NCBI GenBank assembly: GCA_002397315.1
Contig: DHAE01000020.1
Span: forward strand, 93,817-157,816
Origin: Comamonadaceae bacterium UBA4962
GTDB lineage: Bacteria > Pseudomonadota > Gammaproteobacteria > Burkholderiales > Burkholderiaceae_C
Direction of reading: 5' to 3'
DNA: 64,000 nt
Shown: positions 1-9,164 of the stretch, one piece after another
How the letters are laid out: each line of letters opens with the position of its first letter
How positions within the stretch are numbered: position 1 is the stretch's first letter
Program-made: the position numbers and the translations under genes
Notes under the pieces: generated by a model
The model's database searches: none
What the model was told of the DNA's origin: nothing
What the model saw: the letters and a program-made list of their open reading frames with translations, nothing else

Positions 1-1122
1 CTGGAAGGCGATCGAGTCGATGACGCCGGTGATGTCCGCGATCTTGTTCGACGAGGATGCGATCGCCTGCATGGTCGACACCACGCTGCCGACCAGGGTG
101 CCGCCCTGTTCCGCGGCCTGGGTGGCGCGGGCTGCCAGCTGGTTGGCCTCGTAGGCGGTGTCGGAATTCGTCTTCACCGTACTGCTCAGTTCCTCCATCG
201 ACGCGGCGGTTTCCTCCAGGCTGCTGGCCTGCTGCTCGGTGCGCTGGCTGAGGTCCGCATTGCCCATCGCGATCTCGGCCGCTCCGGTGGCGATGTTCTC
301 GCTGCTGTGGCGCACCTGTCCCACCATGGACACCAGTTGCTGGTTCATGTGCTGCAGCGCCTGCAGCAGCGCCGCCGGTTCGTCCTTGCCTTCGACACGG
401 AACGACGTCGTGAGGTCGCCCTTGGCGACGGCGGAAGCGATCGAGACCCCGGTGGCCAGGGGCAGGGTGATGGACCGCGTCACTGCCACGGCGAGCACGA
501 GGCCGCACAGGATCGACACGGCGATCAATGCGCCGAACACGAGCACCGCCCGCTGGTAGCCCTCGTTCGCGCCGGCAGCGGCGGCGGCTCCCCCGTCTTC
601 GTTCAGCTTCACCAGCCGGCTCAGCGTGTCCGCCAGTTCCGTGAACGCCTTGGCGGAATCCCCGGTGGCGAGGGCGCCCACGGCGGCCGCCGAACTTCCC
701 CCCTCGTCCAGCAGCGTGACGAGACGGCTTTCAAGAGCGCGGTAGCCGTCCAGCTGCGTACGGAAGAGGTCGTAGAGCTTTCGTTCCTCGGGCGACGAGA
801 TCAGTTTCTCGTAGTTGGCGAGGCTGCGCGGCAGCTGTTCGTCCATCGCTGCTTTCTGGCTCGCGAGCTGGCGCTGGCGGCCCTCGGGCGTGGCCTCCAG
901 GAGGCGGCGCAGGCTGGCACGGCGACCCTGGTTCAGCTGGCTGCGCAGTTCACCGATCACCCTGACACTCGGCAGCCAGTTGCTGCCGAGCTCGTTGGCG
1001 TGGTAGTTGATGCTGCGGATCTGCACGATGCCGAACAGCCCCAGCCCGAGCAGTAGTGCCAGCAGGGCACCGAAGCCCATGGCCAGACGGGTGCCGATCT
1101 TGACTTGGCGGAGGATTTGCAT
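1..1122 (-). CDS. methyl-accepting chemotaxis protein, 3' end cut off by the window edge
   Basis: Inner-membrane chemoreceptor that would signal to CheA/CheW. The first 374 codons are open to the window edge with no stop. Seen: a short cytoplasmic N-terminus, a membrane segment at about residues 14-34, a periplasmic helical region of the 4HB_MCP type to about 190, a second membrane segment, a HAMP linker, then the start of the signalling domain. It breaks off at the motif IDSIAFQ, just before the expected hairpin sequence TNILALNAAVEAARAG. The ATG at 1122 is preceded by AGGGAG, a good ribosome binding site. The ligand cannot be told from the sequence. The family call is secure; the C-terminus lies outside the window. 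Confidence 0.93.
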   Translation of the reverse strand, partial: MQILRQVKIGTRLAMGFGALLALLLGLGLFGIVQIRSINYHANELGSNWLPSVRVIGELRSQLNQGRRASLRRLLEATPEGRQRQLASQKAAMDEQLPRSLANYEKLISSPEERKLYDLFRTQLDGYRALESRLVTLLDEGGSSAAAVGALATGDSAKAFTELADTLSRLVKLNEDGGAAAAAGANEGYQRAVLVFGALIAVSILCGLVLAVAVTRSITLPLATGVSIASAVAKGDLTTSFRVEGKDEPAALLQALQHMNQQLVSMVGQVRHSSENIATGAAEIAMGNADLSQRTEQQASSLEETAASMEELSSTVKTNSDTAYEANQLAARATQAAEQGGTLVGSVVSTMQAIASSSNKIADITGVIDSIAFQ

Positions 1123-1514
1123 GAGGAACTCCCTGGTGTTTGCTTGATGATAGGATCATATTTATCAAACTTAAGGAGTGCTTATCACCCTGAATTGATT
1201 TTTCCTCACCGTGGAATAGTTTAATTCCAAGAAAAGGGTCATTGGCAGGGCGGACGTCACTGTGGACACATGGACCGTTTGCCAAATAAATCATTTTTGC
1301 GGGAGTCTGCGCAAGACAGGGGCCCGGTGCTTGCGCCGCACGGCCAAGACCCTGGTCGATGGTGCGGGCCGTCCGGCGGCCGTGGCGCGCGCTGGATGCT
1401 GCCGCAGTGCGCCCGGGTGAGGGCTTCGCCTTTTGGGGCGTGAATGTCACGCGATTGCCGGGATCCGGACACCCGCGTGCGCATGGCGCCGGATGCGGTC
1501 TGCCGGCTGCGGTT
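1123..1514. other. AT-rich intergenic region between chemoreceptor and hexR
   Basis: About 390 bases without a convincing gene. The part next to the chemoreceptor start (about 1140-1310) is much more AT-rich than its surroundings, as expected for a promoter region. The part nearer hexR is GC-rich, and the short open frames across it have no ribosome binding site or recognisable product. I see no RNA gene here. Confidence 0.6.
1148..1174 (-). promoter_or_regulatory. candidate sigma-28 (FliA) promoter of the chemoreceptor
   Basis: On the - strand TTAAGTTT (1174-1167) is followed after 11 bases by TCCTATCA (1155-1148). The flagellar sigma-28 consensus is TAAAGTTT-N11-GCCGATAA, so the first box matches 7 of 8 and the second 5 of 8 with exactly the expected spacing. 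It lies about 26 bases upstream of the start codon. Chemoreceptor genes are commonly FliA-dependent. The second box is weak, so this is a candidate only. Confidence 0.35.
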
Positions 1515-2360
1515 TCAGGTGTAGCGCTTGGCGCGCAGGTTGTCCTTCATCTGCTGCAGGCGCGGCTGCAGCGGCTCTCCGATGCGCAGCGCCACGCAGG
1601 TGGCGAGCACGTCGATCACCAGCAGGTGCAGCAGCCGCGAAACCATCGGGCTGTAGCGGTCGTAGCCCTCCGGATGGTCCGCCGCCAGATGGATGTGGCA
1701 GGCACTCGCCAGGGGCGAGCCGCTCGCGGTGATGGCGATGGTGGTGGCGCCGTTCCTGCGGGCGATCTCGGCGGCGTCCATCAGATCGCGGGTGCGGCCG
1801 GAGTTGGAGACGATCACCACGCAGTCGCCCGGCCCGAGCAGGGTGGCGCTCATCACCTGCATGTGCCCGTCGCTGGTGCTGAGGCTGGTCACGCCCAGGC
1901 GGAAGAACTTGTGCTGCGCGTCCTGCGCCACGATGCCCGAATTGCCCGCGCCGTAGAACTCGATCCGCCGGCCCGTCTGCCAGGTGGCGGCGATGGCCTG
2001 CGCGGCCTGCTCGATCGCCTTGGTGCTCGCCGCGTTGCGGTACTGCAGGAAGGCTGCTGCGGCGTTGTCCACCACCTTCACGAGAACGTCGCCCGTCTTG
2101 TCGTCGGCGTCCACGCTGCGGTGGATGAACGGCACCCCCTCGCTCACGCTGCCCGCGAGCTTGAGCTTGAAATCGGCCAACCCGTCGTAGCCCATGCTGC
2201 GGCAGAAACGCACCACCGTCGGCTTGCTCACCCCCGCCCGCGCCGCCAGCTCCCGCACCGGCAGCCGCGCGAACGCGCGCGCATCCTGCAGCACCAACTG
2301 GCCCACCCGCTGCTCGGCGGGGGCCAGCGAGGGGAGGGAGGCGGTGATGCGCTCGAGCAT
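1515..2360 (-). CDS. hexR: RpiR/HexR-family transcriptional regulator
   Basis: DNA-binding repressor of the RpiR family, 281 residues. An N-terminal helix-turn-helix (about residues 1-75, with VSKPTVVRFCRSMGYDGLADFK) is followed by a SIS sugar-isomerase domain (about 110-260, with FYGAGNSGIVAQDA and VSNSGRTRDLMDAA) that in HexR binds 2-keto-3-deoxy-6-phosphogluconate. It lies next to zwf, tal and pgi, the genes HexR usually controls in beta- and gammaproteobacteria. An in-frame start 72 bases upstream exists, but the ATG at 2360 has AGGAG eight bases ahead of it and fits the family length. I did not find a clear HexR palindrome nearby, so its own targets here are inferred from context. Confidence 0.88.
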   Translation of the reverse strand: MLERITASLPSLAPAEQRVGQLVLQDARAFARLPVRELAARAGVSKPTVVRFCRSMGYDGLADFKLKLAGSVSEGVPFIHRSVDADDKTGDVLVKVVDNAAAAFLQYRNAASTKAIEQAAQAIAATWQTGRRIEFYGAGNSGIVAQDAQHKFFRLGVTSLSTSDGHMQVMSATLLGPGDCVVIVSNSGRTRDLMDAAEIARRNGATTIAITASGSPLASACHIHLAADHPEGYDRYSPMVSRLLHLLVIDVLATCVALRIGEPLQPRLQQMKDNLRAKRYT

Positions 2361-2684
2361 GTCAGCGATCTCCTGCGAAGGATGGAGGGCACTGCGCCTG
2401 CCACCAAATCGACCGCGCTCGTCGACTGGCATTGGACCCAGCTTCGCTAAGCCTCTGGCAACAGCCTTTCAAACGCCACTCACCGCACTGGTTTTGCATA
2501 GTGAGCGCCATTGACCCAGGCCTATGAGACTGGCGCGGCCTCACCCGTCGAATGGCCGCGGAGCAGGCCAAGCCAGCAGACGCCGTGGAACGGGCTTCGC
2601 CCGGCCACCGGCGTCGTCCCCCTGCCCGCCGTGCTGCGCACGGCGAGAGCGGGGGGATGCGGCGCAGCCGCTCAGGGGGGTGTT
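2361..2684. repeat. intergenic region with a palindromic GC-rich hairpin
   Basis: No gene is seen between hexR and zwf. At 2627-2645 CGCCGTGC and GCACGGCG form a perfect 8-bp stem around TGC, framed by CCCCC (2618-2622) and GGGGGG (2651-2656). A G-rich tract (2674-2680) follows GCGCAGCCGCTC. The hairpin lies just beyond the zwf stop on the - strand and could end zwf transcription, although it has no T-run. It has the look of a dispersed palindromic intergenic repeat; a related GCAGCCGCTC block occurs downstream of pgi (6968-6977). Confidence 0.55.
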
Positions 2685-4151
2685 TCAAGATTCCTCCATC
2701 CAGCTATGCCCCTCCCGCGCCACCATCGCGCTGGCGGCGCTCGGCCCCCAGCTACCAGCGGAGTAAGGCCGGGGGCCTTCTCCCGAGTCGCGCCACGACT
2801 GCATGATGGGTTCCACCCAGCGCCAGGCGGCTTCCTGCTCGTCGGCGCGCACGAAAAGGTTCAGGCGCCCGGCGATCACGTCGAGCAGCAGGCGTTCGTA
2901 GGCGCCCACGCGCTCCGTGCCGAAGCGCTGCTCGAAGTCCAGGTCCAGGTGCACCGGCGCCAGGGCCTGCACTTCGGAGATGCGCATGCCGCGCTTTTCC
3001 TGCCCGGCGGCGAACAGGTGCAGCGCCACGCCGTCGCGTGGCTGCAGGTGGATCACGAGGCGGTTGGCGGCGCCCAGCGGCGTGCGGTAGATCGCGTGCG
3101 GCGTGGGCCGGAAGTTGATGGCGATGTGCGCCTCGTGCGCGGCGAGGCGCTTGCCCGTGCGGATGTAGAAGGGCACGCCCGCCCAGCGCCAGTTGGCGAT
3201 CTCGGTGCGCAGCGCCACGAAGGTCTCGGTGCGGCTGTCGGTGGGCACACCGTCTTCCTCGGCATAGCCGCGCACGCGCTCGCCGCCCAGCGAGCCGGCG
3301 GTGTACTGGCCGCGCACCACGTCGCGCGAGAGCGAGGCCGGCGTCCAGGGCACGAGCGAGCGCAGCACCTTGAGCTTTTCGTCGCGGATGGCATCGGCAT
3401 GGGCATTGATCGGCGGCTCCATGCCGATCGCGCACAACAGCTGCAACGCGTGGTTCTGCACCATGTCGCGCAGCGCGCCGGTGCCGTCGTAGAAGGCGCC
3501 GCGCCTTTCCACGCCGAGCTTCTCGGCCATGGTGATCTCGATGCTGGCCACCGTCTCGCGGCGCCAGAGCGGCTCGAACAGCGCATTGCCGAAGCGCAGC
3601 GCGAGCAGGTTCTGCACCGACGGCTTGCCCAGGTAGTGGTCGATGCGGAAGATCTGCTCTTCGTCGAACACGCGGCGCACGGCGGCATTGATCGCGCGGT
3701 TGGAGGCCAGGTCGTGGCCCAGGGGCTTTTCCAGCACCACGCGGGTGTGCGGCGTGGCGAGCCCCGCGGCGCCCAATTGCTCGCAGGCGGTGGTGAACAG
3801 GCCCGGCGCGGTGGCGAGGTACATCACCACGGTATCGGCCTGCCGCTCGCCGAGGCGCGCAGCCAGCGCGGCATAGTCGGCGGGCTTGGAGAGGTCCATG
3901 CGCTGGAAGTGGAGCAGCGCGGCGAAGCGCTCGAACTCCTCGGCGCTGGGCCGCTTGTCGCCCTCCACCGCGGCGAACCGGCTGGCGATCAGCTCCCGGT
4001 AGGACGCATCGCTCAGGTCGTCGCGCGCCACGCCGATGATGCGGCCGTCCGCCGGCAGGGAGCCGTGCCGGAACGCCTGGAAGAGGGCCGGCAGCAGCTT
4101 GCGCCATGCCAGATCGCCCGTGCCGCCGAACAGAACCAGATCGAAACTCAT
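2685..4151 (-). CDS. zwf: glucose-6-phosphate 1-dehydrogenase
   Basis: Oxidises glucose-6-phosphate to 6-phosphoglucono-lactone with NAD(P)+, the entry to the oxidative pentose phosphate and Entner-Doudoroff pathways, in the cytoplasm. 488 residues, normal for the family. The dinucleotide site FGGTGDLAWRK is at the N-terminus, and the substrate/catalytic signature RIDHYLGK is in the first half. The start at 4151 gives MSFDLVLFGGTGDLA, with GGGAG upstream; an in-frame ATG 66 bases earlier would add an untypical N-terminus. It is transcribed towards hexR and divergently from tal-pgi, so the 240-base gap between zwf and tal probably holds both promoters. I see no clear operator there. Confidence 0.97.
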   Translation of the reverse strand: MSFDLVLFGGTGDLAWRKLLPALFQAFRHGSLPADGRIIGVARDDLSDASYRELIASRFAAVEGDKRPSAEEFERFAALLHFQRMDLSKPADYAALAARLGERQADTVVMYLATAPGLFTTACEQLGAAGLATPHTRVVLEKPLGHDLASNRAINAAVRRVFDEEQIFRIDHYLGKPSVQNLLALRFGNALFEPLWRRETVASIEITMAEKLGVERRGAFYDGTGALRDMVQNHALQLLCAIGMEPPINAHADAIRDEKLKVLRSLVPWTPASLSRDVVRGQYTAGSLGGERVRGYAEEDGVPTDSRTETFVALRTEIANWRWAGVPFYIRTGKRLAAHEAHIAINFRPTPHAIYRTPLGAANRLVIHLQPRDGVALHLFAAGQEKRGMRISEVQALAPVHLDLDFEQRFGTERVGAYERLLLDVIAGRLNLFVRADEQEAAWRWVEPIMQSWRDSGEGPRPYSAGSWGPSAASAMVAREGHSWMEES

Positions 4152-4388
4152 TGCCGCCGCGCTCCCGAAGTCTGAAGGTGTGATGGGTGGAAAACGAAAC
4201 CGGAACGGCGCGGACATTGCCCGCGCGGCCGTGGCGGCATGTTACCGAGTTTCACGTCGGGGTGCCGGCTGACAGGGTCCGCGGTTACATCCCCCCTACA
4301 CTCGCTGGTGGCGCAGCGCGCGGTTCCGTGCCCTTCAGAAGGGCGCGGCAGTCCACCGCGACCGCCCCCAAACCACCCGGAGGATTGC

Positions 4389-5336
4389 ATGAACCAACTC
4401 GACGCCCTCAAGCAGGTCACCACCGTGGTGGCCGACACGGGCGACTTCCGCCAGCTCGGCGCGTACCGCCCCCAGGACGCGACCACCAATCCGTCGCTGA
4501 TCCTCAAGGCCGTGCAGAAGGCCGACTACGCCCCCCTGCTGCAGGAGTCGGTCGAGCGCTGGCGCGGCCGCCCGCTCGACGAGATCATGGACCGCCTCAT
4601 CGTGCGCTTCGGCTGCGAGATCCTCTCGCTGATCCCCGGGCGCGTTTCCACCGAAGTGGACGCGCGCCTGTCGTTCGACACCATGGCCACCGTGACGCGC
4701 GGCGAGCGCATCATCGACCTCTACCGCGCCGAAGGCGTGGACACCGCGCGCGTGCTCGTCAAGATCGCCGCGACCTGGGAAGGCATCGAGGCCGCGCGCA
4801 TCCTGGAAGAGCGCGGGATCCACACCAACCTCACGCTGCTGTTCTCGCCCGTGCAGGCCGTGGCCTGCGGCGCCGCCCGGGTGCAGCTGATCTCGCCCTT
4901 CGTGGGCCGCATCTACGACTGGTACAAGAAGCAGGCCGGCGCTCAATGGGACGAGGCCGCGATGGCCGGCGCCAACGATCCCGGCGTGCAGTCGGTGCGC
5001 CAGATCTACCAGTACTACAAGCACTTCGGCATCCGCACCGAGGTCATGGGTGCGAGCTTCCGCAACATCGGCCAGATCACGGCGCTCGCCGGCTGCGACC
5101 TGCTCACCATCGCGCCCGAACTGCTCGCCCAACTGGCGGCGTCCGAAGCACCCCTGGAGCGCGCGCTCGACCCGGCCTCCGCGAAGGACCTGGAACTGCA
5201 GCCCGTGCAGTACGACGAGCCGGCGTTCCGCTACGCGCTCAACGCCGATGCCATGGCCACCGAGAAGCTGGCCGAGGGCATCCGCGCCTTCGCGGCCGAC
5301 GCGGCCAAGCTGGAACAGATGGTGCTGGCCGCATGA
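4389..5336 (+). CDS. tal: transaldolase
   Basis: Cytoplasmic transaldolase of the TalB type, 315 residues, moving a dihydroxyacetone unit between sedoheptulose-7-phosphate and glyceraldehyde-3-phosphate. Seen: TTNPSLI near the N-terminus; the Schiff-base lysine in VLVKIAATWEG; the signature TNLTLLFSPVQA; and GRIYDWYKK. The ATG at 4389 is six bases after GGAGGA, a strong ribosome binding site; an upstream in-frame ATG would add about 50 unsupported residues. The stop overlaps the start of pgi (ATGA), so the two are probably translated together. A second, smaller transaldolase-like protein is encoded in the polyol operon at 15.9 kb. Confidence 0.97.
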   Translation: MNQLDALKQVTTVVADTGDFRQLGAYRPQDATTNPSLILKAVQKADYAPLLQESVERWRGRPLDEIMDRLIVRFGCEILSLIPGRVSTEVDARLSFDTMATVTRGERIIDLYRAEGVDTARVLVKIAATWEGIEAARILEERGIHTNLTLLFSPVQAVACGAARVQLISPFVGRIYDWYKKQAGAQWDEAAMAGANDPGVQSVRQIYQYYKHFGIRTEVMGASFRNIGQITALAGCDLLTIAPELLAQLAASEAPLERALDPASAKDLELQPVQYDEPAFRYALNADAMATEKLAEGIRAFAADAAKLEQMVLAA

Positions 5337-6937
5337 CGGGGATGACCGCCATGACCATGCCCGTTTCCGCCCGCGTGCGCTGCGATCGCACCGCCGCCTG
5401 GGCCGCGCTGCAGGCGCACTACGAGGCCGCCGGCCGTACCTTCGATGTCCGTGAGGCGTTCGCGGCCGATCCGCAGCGCTTCGGACGTTTCAGCCAGGAG
5501 GCGCCCCACGTCTTCGCCGACCTGTCCAAGAACCGCATCGACGCGGGCACGGAAGCCCTGCTGCTGCAACTGGCGCGCGACTGCGGGCTGGAGGGCTGGC
5601 GCGACGCGATGTTCGCGGGCGAGGCCATCAACCACACCGAGCAGCGCGCCGTCATGCACTGGCTGCTGCGCGAGCCCGCCGAGGCGCTGGAGGCCGCCGG
5701 CACCGGCGCACCGGCACCGGTCACCGAGGGCCTGCGCGACGTGCACGCCACCCTGCAGGCGATGCTGGACTTCGCCGAACGCGTGCGGGCCGACGACACC
5801 CTCACCGACATCGTCAACATCGGCATCGGCGGCTCGGACCTCGGTCCGTCGATGGTGACCAAGGCGCTGGACGACCTGCGCCATCCGGGTAAGCGCCTGC
5901 ACTTCGTCTCCAACGTCGACGGGGCCGAGCTGGGCAGCGTGCTGCCCGGACTGCGGCCGCAGAACACGCTGTTCCTGATCGCCTCCAAGACCTTCACCAC
6001 GGCGGAGACCATGACCAACGCGCACGCCGCGCGCGCCTGGTTCCTGCAGCAGGGCGGTAGCGAGGAGGCGGTGGGCCGGCACTTCGCGGCCCTCACCACG
6101 AACATCGAGGCGGCATCCGCCTTCGGTATCGACACCACCTTCGGCTTCTGGGACTGGGTGGGCGGGCGCTATTCGCTCTGGTCGGCCATCGGCCTGCCGA
6201 TCGCGATCGCCATCGGCGCCGAGGGTTTCCGCGGCCTGCTGGCCGGCGCGCATGCGATGGACGTGCACTTCCGCACCGCGCCGCTGGAGCGCAACCTGCC
6301 GGTGCGCCTGGGGCTGCTGGACGTCTGGTACCGCAACTTCCACGGCTTCGCGACGCGCAGCGTGGCCCCCTACAGCCACGCGCTGCGCCGGCTGCCGGCC
6401 TACCTGCAGCAACTGGAGATGGAGAGCAACGGCAAGGGCGTGGATGCCCAAGGGGACACGCTGCCCTTCGCCACCTCGCCGGTGGTGTGGGGCGAGCCCG
6501 GCACCAACGGCCAGCACGCCTTCTTCCAGATGATCCACCAGGGGCCGGACATCGTGCCGGTGGAATTCATCGTGATGCGCGAGCCCGGGCGCGGCCTGCC
6601 GGAGCAGCACCCCCGCCTCGTGGCGAACGCGCTCGCGCAGGCCAAGGCGCTGATGCACGGCAAGCCGAGCGACGACGGCCACCGCCGCTTCACGGGCAAC
6701 CGGCCCAGCACCTTCCTGGTGCTCGACCGGCTCGACCCCGCATCGCTGGGCGCGCTGATCGCGCTCTACGAGCACCGCGTCTTCGTGAGCGGCGCGCTCT
6801 GGGGCATCAACAGCTTCGACCAGTGGGGCGTGGAACTGGGCAAGGTGCTGGCCAAGGACCTGGAGCCGCGGCTGGCCTCGGGCGACACGGCAGGGCTGGA
6901 CGGATCGACGGCCGGATTGATGGCGCGCCTGCGGTAG
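5333..6937 (+). CDS. pgi: glucose-6-phosphate isomerase
   Basis: Interconverts glucose-6-phosphate and fructose-6-phosphate in the cytoplasm. 534 residues from the ATG that overlaps the tal stop; ATGs at 5342 and 5351 are also possible and the N-terminus is uncertain by a few residues. Family landmarks in order: NIGIGGSDLGPSMV (phosphosugar site), WVGGRYSLWSAIGLPIA, QLEMESNGKG, PGTNGQHAFFQMIHQG and GINSFDQWGVELGK. With zwf and hexR next door this gives the cell control over how hexose phosphate is split between the Entner-Doudoroff, pentose phosphate and gluconeogenic routes. Fructose-6-phosphate made by the nearby polyol operon would enter here. Confidence 0.97.
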   Translation: MTGMTAMTMPVSARVRCDRTAAWAALQAHYEAAGRTFDVREAFAADPQRFGRFSQEAPHVFADLSKNRIDAGTEALLLQLARDCGLEGWRDAMFAGEAINHTEQRAVMHWLLREPAEALEAAGTGAPAPVTEGLRDVHATLQAMLDFAERVRADDTLTDIVNIGIGGSDLGPSMVTKALDDLRHPGKRLHFVSNVDGAELGSVLPGLRPQNTLFLIASKTFTTAETMTNAHAARAWFLQQGGSEEAVGRHFAALTTNIEAASAFGIDTTFGFWDWVGGRYSLWSAIGLPIAIAIGAEGFRGLLAGAHAMDVHFRTAPLERNLPVRLGLLDVWYRNFHGFATRSVAPYSHALRRLPAYLQQLEMESNGKGVDAQGDTLPFATSPVVWGEPGTNGQHAFFQMIHQGPDIVPVEFIVMREPGRGLPEQHPRLVANALAQAKALMHGKPSDDGHRRFTGNRPSTFLVLDRLDPASLGALIALYEHRVFVSGALWGINSFDQWGVELGKVLAKDLEPRLASGDTAGLDGSTAGLMARLR

Positions 6938-7196
6938 CTGAACGGTGGTGGCGGGGGCGACGGCGCGCAGCCGCTCGCTCCCCGCTGCGGCTTCGCCACG
7001 TGCGAAGCCGTAGGGGCGCGGAGGTCGCATGGGCCGATTGCGTGGTGGGGAAGGGACAAAAATCCCGTTTTTACTCGTGCTGGACAGTAAAAATCGACCG
7101 CCTCCGTCTTTTGACCTTTGGAAACATTTAGTCTTGGTTGGTAGCAACGGTCGAGCTTCGGCTCGCCATCCCCGTTCCACTCACCAAGCACGTCCC
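6938..7196 (+). terminator. intergenic hairpin after pgi, possible terminator or dispersed repeat
   Basis: CGGCTTCGC (6988-6996) and GCGAAGCCG (7002-7010) form a perfect 9-bp stem around CACGT, with CCCC and GGGG just outside it. No T-run follows directly, so termination is only possible. The block GCAGCCGCTC just before it recalls the repeat between hexR and zwf. Further on, CGAGC-TTCG-GCTCG (about 7151-7164) is a compact UUCG hairpin in the leader of the chemoreceptor. No gene is seen in these 259 bases. Confidence 0.5.
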
Positions 7197-9107
7197 ATGT
7201 TTCGCACTGCCTCCACCCAGCGACGGTTCACCGCGCTCATCTGCGGATTCTTCTTCCTGCTGCTGCTCGGCACGTTCGCCGTGATCCAGTTGTCCGTCAA
7301 ACCCGATCTGTCCGCGCTGGAAGGCCGGGTCGCCGCTGCCAGCGTGGACCAGATTTCGGTGCGCATCAGCGAGCAGCTGCGGCAGGTGGAGGCCCAGTCG
7401 CGCAGCATCACCCAGACGGTGGCGCTGCTGTCCAGCGACCAGATCGACGTGCTGCAGCCCGGGCTGGTGGACCAGTACGGCGATCCGAACGTGTTCGGCG
7501 GCGGCATCTGGCCGCTGCCCAACCAGCGCGAGCAGGGGCGCGACAAGTTCAGCACCTTCTTCGCGCGCGACGGCAGCAACAAGCTGGTGGTGAACACCCA
7601 CTGGAACTCGCCAGAGTCGCTCAAATACTGGGAGCAGCCCTGGTACGAGAACGGCAAGACGGCGCCCAAGGGGCAGTGCAAGTGGGCGAAGGCCTATCAG
7701 GACGCCGCCAGCCCGCAACCGCGCACCAATTGCGCCATGCCCATCTACAAGGGCGATACGCTGTGGGGCGTGTCCACCATCGATGTGACGCTGGGCTTCT
7801 TCAACCGGCTGGTGGCCGACATGGAAGCCAGGATCCAGGGCCAGATCCTGATCGTGGAGGGTGACGGCAAGATCGTCAGCAACAGCAGCCGCATCCAGGG
7901 CAACATCGTGCTGAAGAACCTGTCCGAGATCACGTCCACCTCGCCCATGGCGGCGGAGACCCTGCGGCTGCTGCCCCAGGCGCAGGCCGGCGAAAAGGTG
8001 GAGCAGGCCTACCAGGGCGACGGCGGCGAGCAGATGCTGTTCCTCAAGCCGATCCCCGGCAGCCCGTGGCTGATCGCCACCAGCATTCCGGCCTCGCTGC
8101 TGGCGGTGAACAGCCATCGCATCCTGACCAAGCTGGCGGCCGTGCAGGTGCCCATGGCGATCGTGCTGCTGGCGCTGATGGTGCTGGGCATCCGCCTCTT
8201 CATGCGGCGCCTGGGCGTGCTGAAGACCAACATCGACGCCCTGTCGGCCGGCGAGGCCGACCTGACGCGCCGCCTGCCCGAGACGGGCGGCAGCGAATTC
8301 AGCGAAGTCGCGCGCAGCTTCAACGCCTTCATCGCGCGGCTGCAGGGCGTGGTGGGCCAGGTGGTGAACGGTGCGTCGTCGATCGCGGCGGCGTCCGGCG
8401 AGATCTCCTCCGGCAACCAGGATCTGTCCGTGCGCACCGAGGAGCAGGCCGCGTTCCTGCAGGAGACGGCCGGTTCGATGGACCAGATCACCAGCACCGT
8501 CAGGCAGAACGCCGACAGCGCCAACCAGGCCAACCAGCTGGCCGCGGACGCCTTCCAGGTGGCCACGCGCGGCGGCCAGGTCATCGGCAACGTGGTCGAG
8601 ACCATGGATTCGATCAGCACCTCGTCGAAGAAGGTGGTGGACATCATTGGCGTGATCGACGGCATCGCCTTCCAGACCAACATCCTGGCGCTCAACGCCG
8701 CTGTGGAAGCCGCCCGCGCGGGCGAACAGGGACGGGGTTTTGCCGTGGTGGCCAGCGAGGTGCGCAGCCTGGCGCAGCGCAGCGCCGAGGCGGCCAAGGA
8801 CATCAAGCATCTGATCGCCGATTCGGTCTCCAAGGTCGAATCCGGCAGCGCGCTCGTGGTGCAGGCCGGCACGACCATGCAGGAGATCATCGCCACCAAC
8901 ACCAACATGGCCACGATCATGGGCGAGATCATGGCGGCCAGCGTGGAGCAGAGCAAAGGCATCGAGCGCGTGAACCAGGCGATCGCGCAGATGGATACCA
9001 CCACGCAGCAGAACGCCGCGCTGGTCGAAGAGGTGTCAGCCGCCGCACGGTCGATGCAGGAGCAGACCAGCATGCTGATCCAGGTGGTGGGAGCGTTCAA
9101 GGTCTGA
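7197..9107 (+). CDS. methyl-accepting chemotaxis protein with periplasmic Cache sensor
   Basis: Membrane chemoreceptor of 636 residues. A membrane segment (about residues 13-33) is followed by a large periplasmic region to about 320 that reads as a double Cache sensor (VFGGGIWPLPNQ, WYENGKTAPKGQCKWAKAYQDA, GVSTIDVTLGFFNRLV), then a second membrane segment, a HAMP linker (SAGEADLTRRLPETGGSEFSEV) and a full signalling domain with GIAFQTNILALNAAVEAARA and EVRSLAQRSAEAAKDI. It ends in GAFKV without a CheR-tethering pentapeptide. The start at 7197 is chosen because it begins directly before the membrane segment; no good ribosome binding site is visible. Its ligand is unknown. A terminator separates it from the polyol operon. 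Confidence 0.95.
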   Translation: MFRTASTQRRFTALICGFFFLLLLGTFAVIQLSVKPDLSALEGRVAAASVDQISVRISEQLRQVEAQSRSITQTVALLSSDQIDVLQPGLVDQYGDPNVFGGGIWPLPNQREQGRDKFSTFFARDGSNKLVVNTHWNSPESLKYWEQPWYENGKTAPKGQCKWAKAYQDAASPQPRTNCAMPIYKGDTLWGVSTIDVTLGFFNRLVADMEARIQGQILIVEGDGKIVSNSSRIQGNIVLKNLSEITSTSPMAAETLRLLPQAQAGEKVEQAYQGDGGEQMLFLKPIPGSPWLIATSIPASLLAVNSHRILTKLAAVQVPMAIVLLALMVLGIRLFMRRLGVLKTNIDALSAGEADLTRRLPETGGSEFSEVARSFNAFIARLQGVVGQVVNGASSIAAASGEISSGNQDLSVRTEEQAAFLQETAGSMDQITSTVRQNADSANQANQLAADAFQVATRGGQVIGNVVETMDSISTSSKKVVDIIGVIDGIAFQTNILALNAAVEAARAGEQGRGFAVVASEVRSLAQRSAEAAKDIKHLIADSVSKVESGSALVVQAGTTMQEIIATNTNMATIMGEIMAASVEQSKGIERVNQAIAQMDTTTQQNAALVEEVSAAARSMQEQTSMLIQVVGAFKV

Positions 9108-9164
9108 CGCGGCCCCGGGGCGGTCAGGCGCCTCTTCCCCCCTTTTTTCCACTGCCTCCAGCAC

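Noticed and set aside
307..1056. Long + strand open frame of about 250 codons at the left edge
   Set aside because: It is the antisense shadow of the chemoreceptor on the - strand, whose domains are clear; the + frame has no recognisable motif.
2511..4175. 554-codon + strand frame across the zwf region
   Set aside because: High-GC antisense shadow of zwf; the translated sequence is low-complexity, and zwf on the other strand is unambiguous.
4152..4388. HexR operator between zwf and tal
   Set aside because: I looked for a TGTARTNNNNNACTACA-like palindrome and found no convincing match.
4187..5332. In-frame upstream extension of pgi reaching back to 4187
   Set aside because: The extension is tal read in the wrong frame; pgi begins at the ATGA overlap at 5333.
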